NCBI RefSeq assembly: GCF_004348995.1
Contig: NZ_SMKQ01000055.1
Span: 1 to 43,136 of the forward strand
Reading direction: 5' to 3'
Source: Nonomuraea terrae
GTDB taxonomy: Bacteria; Actinomycetota; Actinomycetes; Streptosporangiales; Streptosporangiaceae
DNA length: 43,136 nt
A program made the translations under genes and the position numbers. Position 1 is the stretch's first letter. Every line of letters starts with the position of its first letter. Below, one piece after another: positions 42,741 to 43,136 of this stretch. Under the pieces are notes generated by a model. It was given only the letters and a program-made list of their open reading frames with translations, was not told the DNA's origin and did no database searches.

Positions 42741-43136
42741 TCAGTCCTTGTCCGGGTTGCTCGGTTTGAGCCAGAAGGGGACGGAGGGGCTTGCGCCGCC
42801 GGAGCCGCCGCCGTTGCCGCTGCTGCGCAGCCAGAGCGGCGGCGCCTCAGCGGTACGGGAGGACGGCTCGTCGGAGCCGAAGATCCGCGGCCCTGACGGC
42901 CGGGCCCCGCCGCTGGGACGCGACCCACCGGACCGCGACCCTCCACCGGACCCGCCGGACCGCGACCCGCCACCGGACCCGCCGAAGAGCCCGCCGCCGG
43001 ACCGCGAACCGCCGCCGGAGCCGCCGGAGCCGCCGAACAGCCCCCCGCCGGAGCCACGCGACCGCGACCCTCCGGACCGTGAGCCACCCGAGCCGCCCGA
43101 GCCACCGAACCGCGAGCCGCCGAAGCGGGAGCTACG
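42741..43136 (-). CDS. Gly/Ser/Arg-rich C-terminal tail of a gene cut by the window edge
   Basis: The frame is open from the right edge (132 codons without an in-window start) to TGA 42741-42743. It codes for a low-complexity run of units such as GGSRSGG and GGGLFGGSGG, then a more regular end with PRIFGSDEPSS, PPLWLRSSG and FWLKPSNPDKD. The other frame on this strand reads as Arg/Ala/Pro-rich and lacks such regular repeats. It lies 3 bp before the VirB8/TcpC-like gene, so it is the first visible gene of that operon. It could be the tail of a polytopic VirB6/TrbL-like protein, but the body is outside the window. Confidence 0.7.
   Translation of the reverse strand, partial: RSSRFGGSRFGGSGGSGGSRSGGSRSRGSGGGLFGGSGGSGGGSRSGGGLFGGSGGGSRSGGSGGGSRSGGSRPSGGARPSGPRIFGSDEPSSRTAEAPPLWLRSSGNGGGSGGASPSVPFWLKPSNPDKD

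Noticed and set aside
42659..43105. Minus-strand frame with an ATG/GTG start near the right edge
   Set aside because: Arg/Ala/Pro-rich product that overlaps the start of the next gene; the frame ending at 42741 has regular Gly/Ser repeats and fits the 3-bp gene spacing.

Overview
The window is a very GC-rich actinomycete chromosome segment. The best guess is a member of the Streptosporangiales such as Nonomuraea. This rests on mycothiol biosynthesis (mshB), a WhiJ-like XRE/DUF397/ATPase trio, Thr-Pro-rich secreted proteins, GTG/TTG starts and many 4-base start/stop overlaps; no rRNA or tRNA is present to settle it. Both edges cut genes: a Thr/Pro-rich protein on the left (1-832) and a Gly/Ser/Arg-rich protein on the right (42741-43136).

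Left part (1-10065): a surface-type protein, a flavin reductase-like gene, and a mshB-DUF6113 pair split by the relic of an IS605-type element carrying a dead tnpB. Then come an S9 prolyl oligopeptidase-like enzyme, an MBL-fold hydrolase, and a two-gene ABC exporter. In the exporter the two nucleotide-binding domains are degenerate in complementary ways, so only one composite ATP site looks functional.

Nitrate respiration (10210-18455): narK is divergent from narGHJI, and every nar junction overlaps by 4 bases or fewer. A small phosphotransferase-fold kinase overlaps the end of narI in the same way. A second kinase-fold gene converges on it, with a 17-bp tandem repeat array upstream.

Middle (19546-26210): DUF397 and XRE genes divergent from an anti-sigma-type ATPase, the RNA ligase rtcB, a secreted TAP-like hydrolase, an SDR lacking the catalytic Tyr, and a divergent TetR regulator with two matching operators. 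A multiply frameshifted DUF234-type ATPase remnant follows.

Respiratory block (26211-37071): sdhCAB (type-B, di-heme-like anchor) reads left and is divergent from a LysR regulator. Then come a response regulator/PP2C phosphatase, a histidine kinase and a single-domain response regulator with overlapping starts, and a second succinate dehydrogenase/fumarate reductase operon. The anchor of the second operon has a CxxCxH motif instead of the heme pattern, and two CRP-type palindromes sit in tandem upstream. The window thus holds a nitrate reductase and two different succinate:quinone oxidoreductases, suggesting flexible electron transport under changing oxygen.

Right part (37138-43136, all minus): a bitopic Pro/Thr-rich protein, a collagen-like protein encoded by 39-bp repeats, a NUDIX hydrolase, a lytic transglycosylase-NlpC/P60 hydrolase, a VirB8/TcpC-like bitopic protein and the Gly/Ser/Arg-rich partial protein. 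The last three resemble the edge of a conjugation-type secretion cluster continuing beyond the window.
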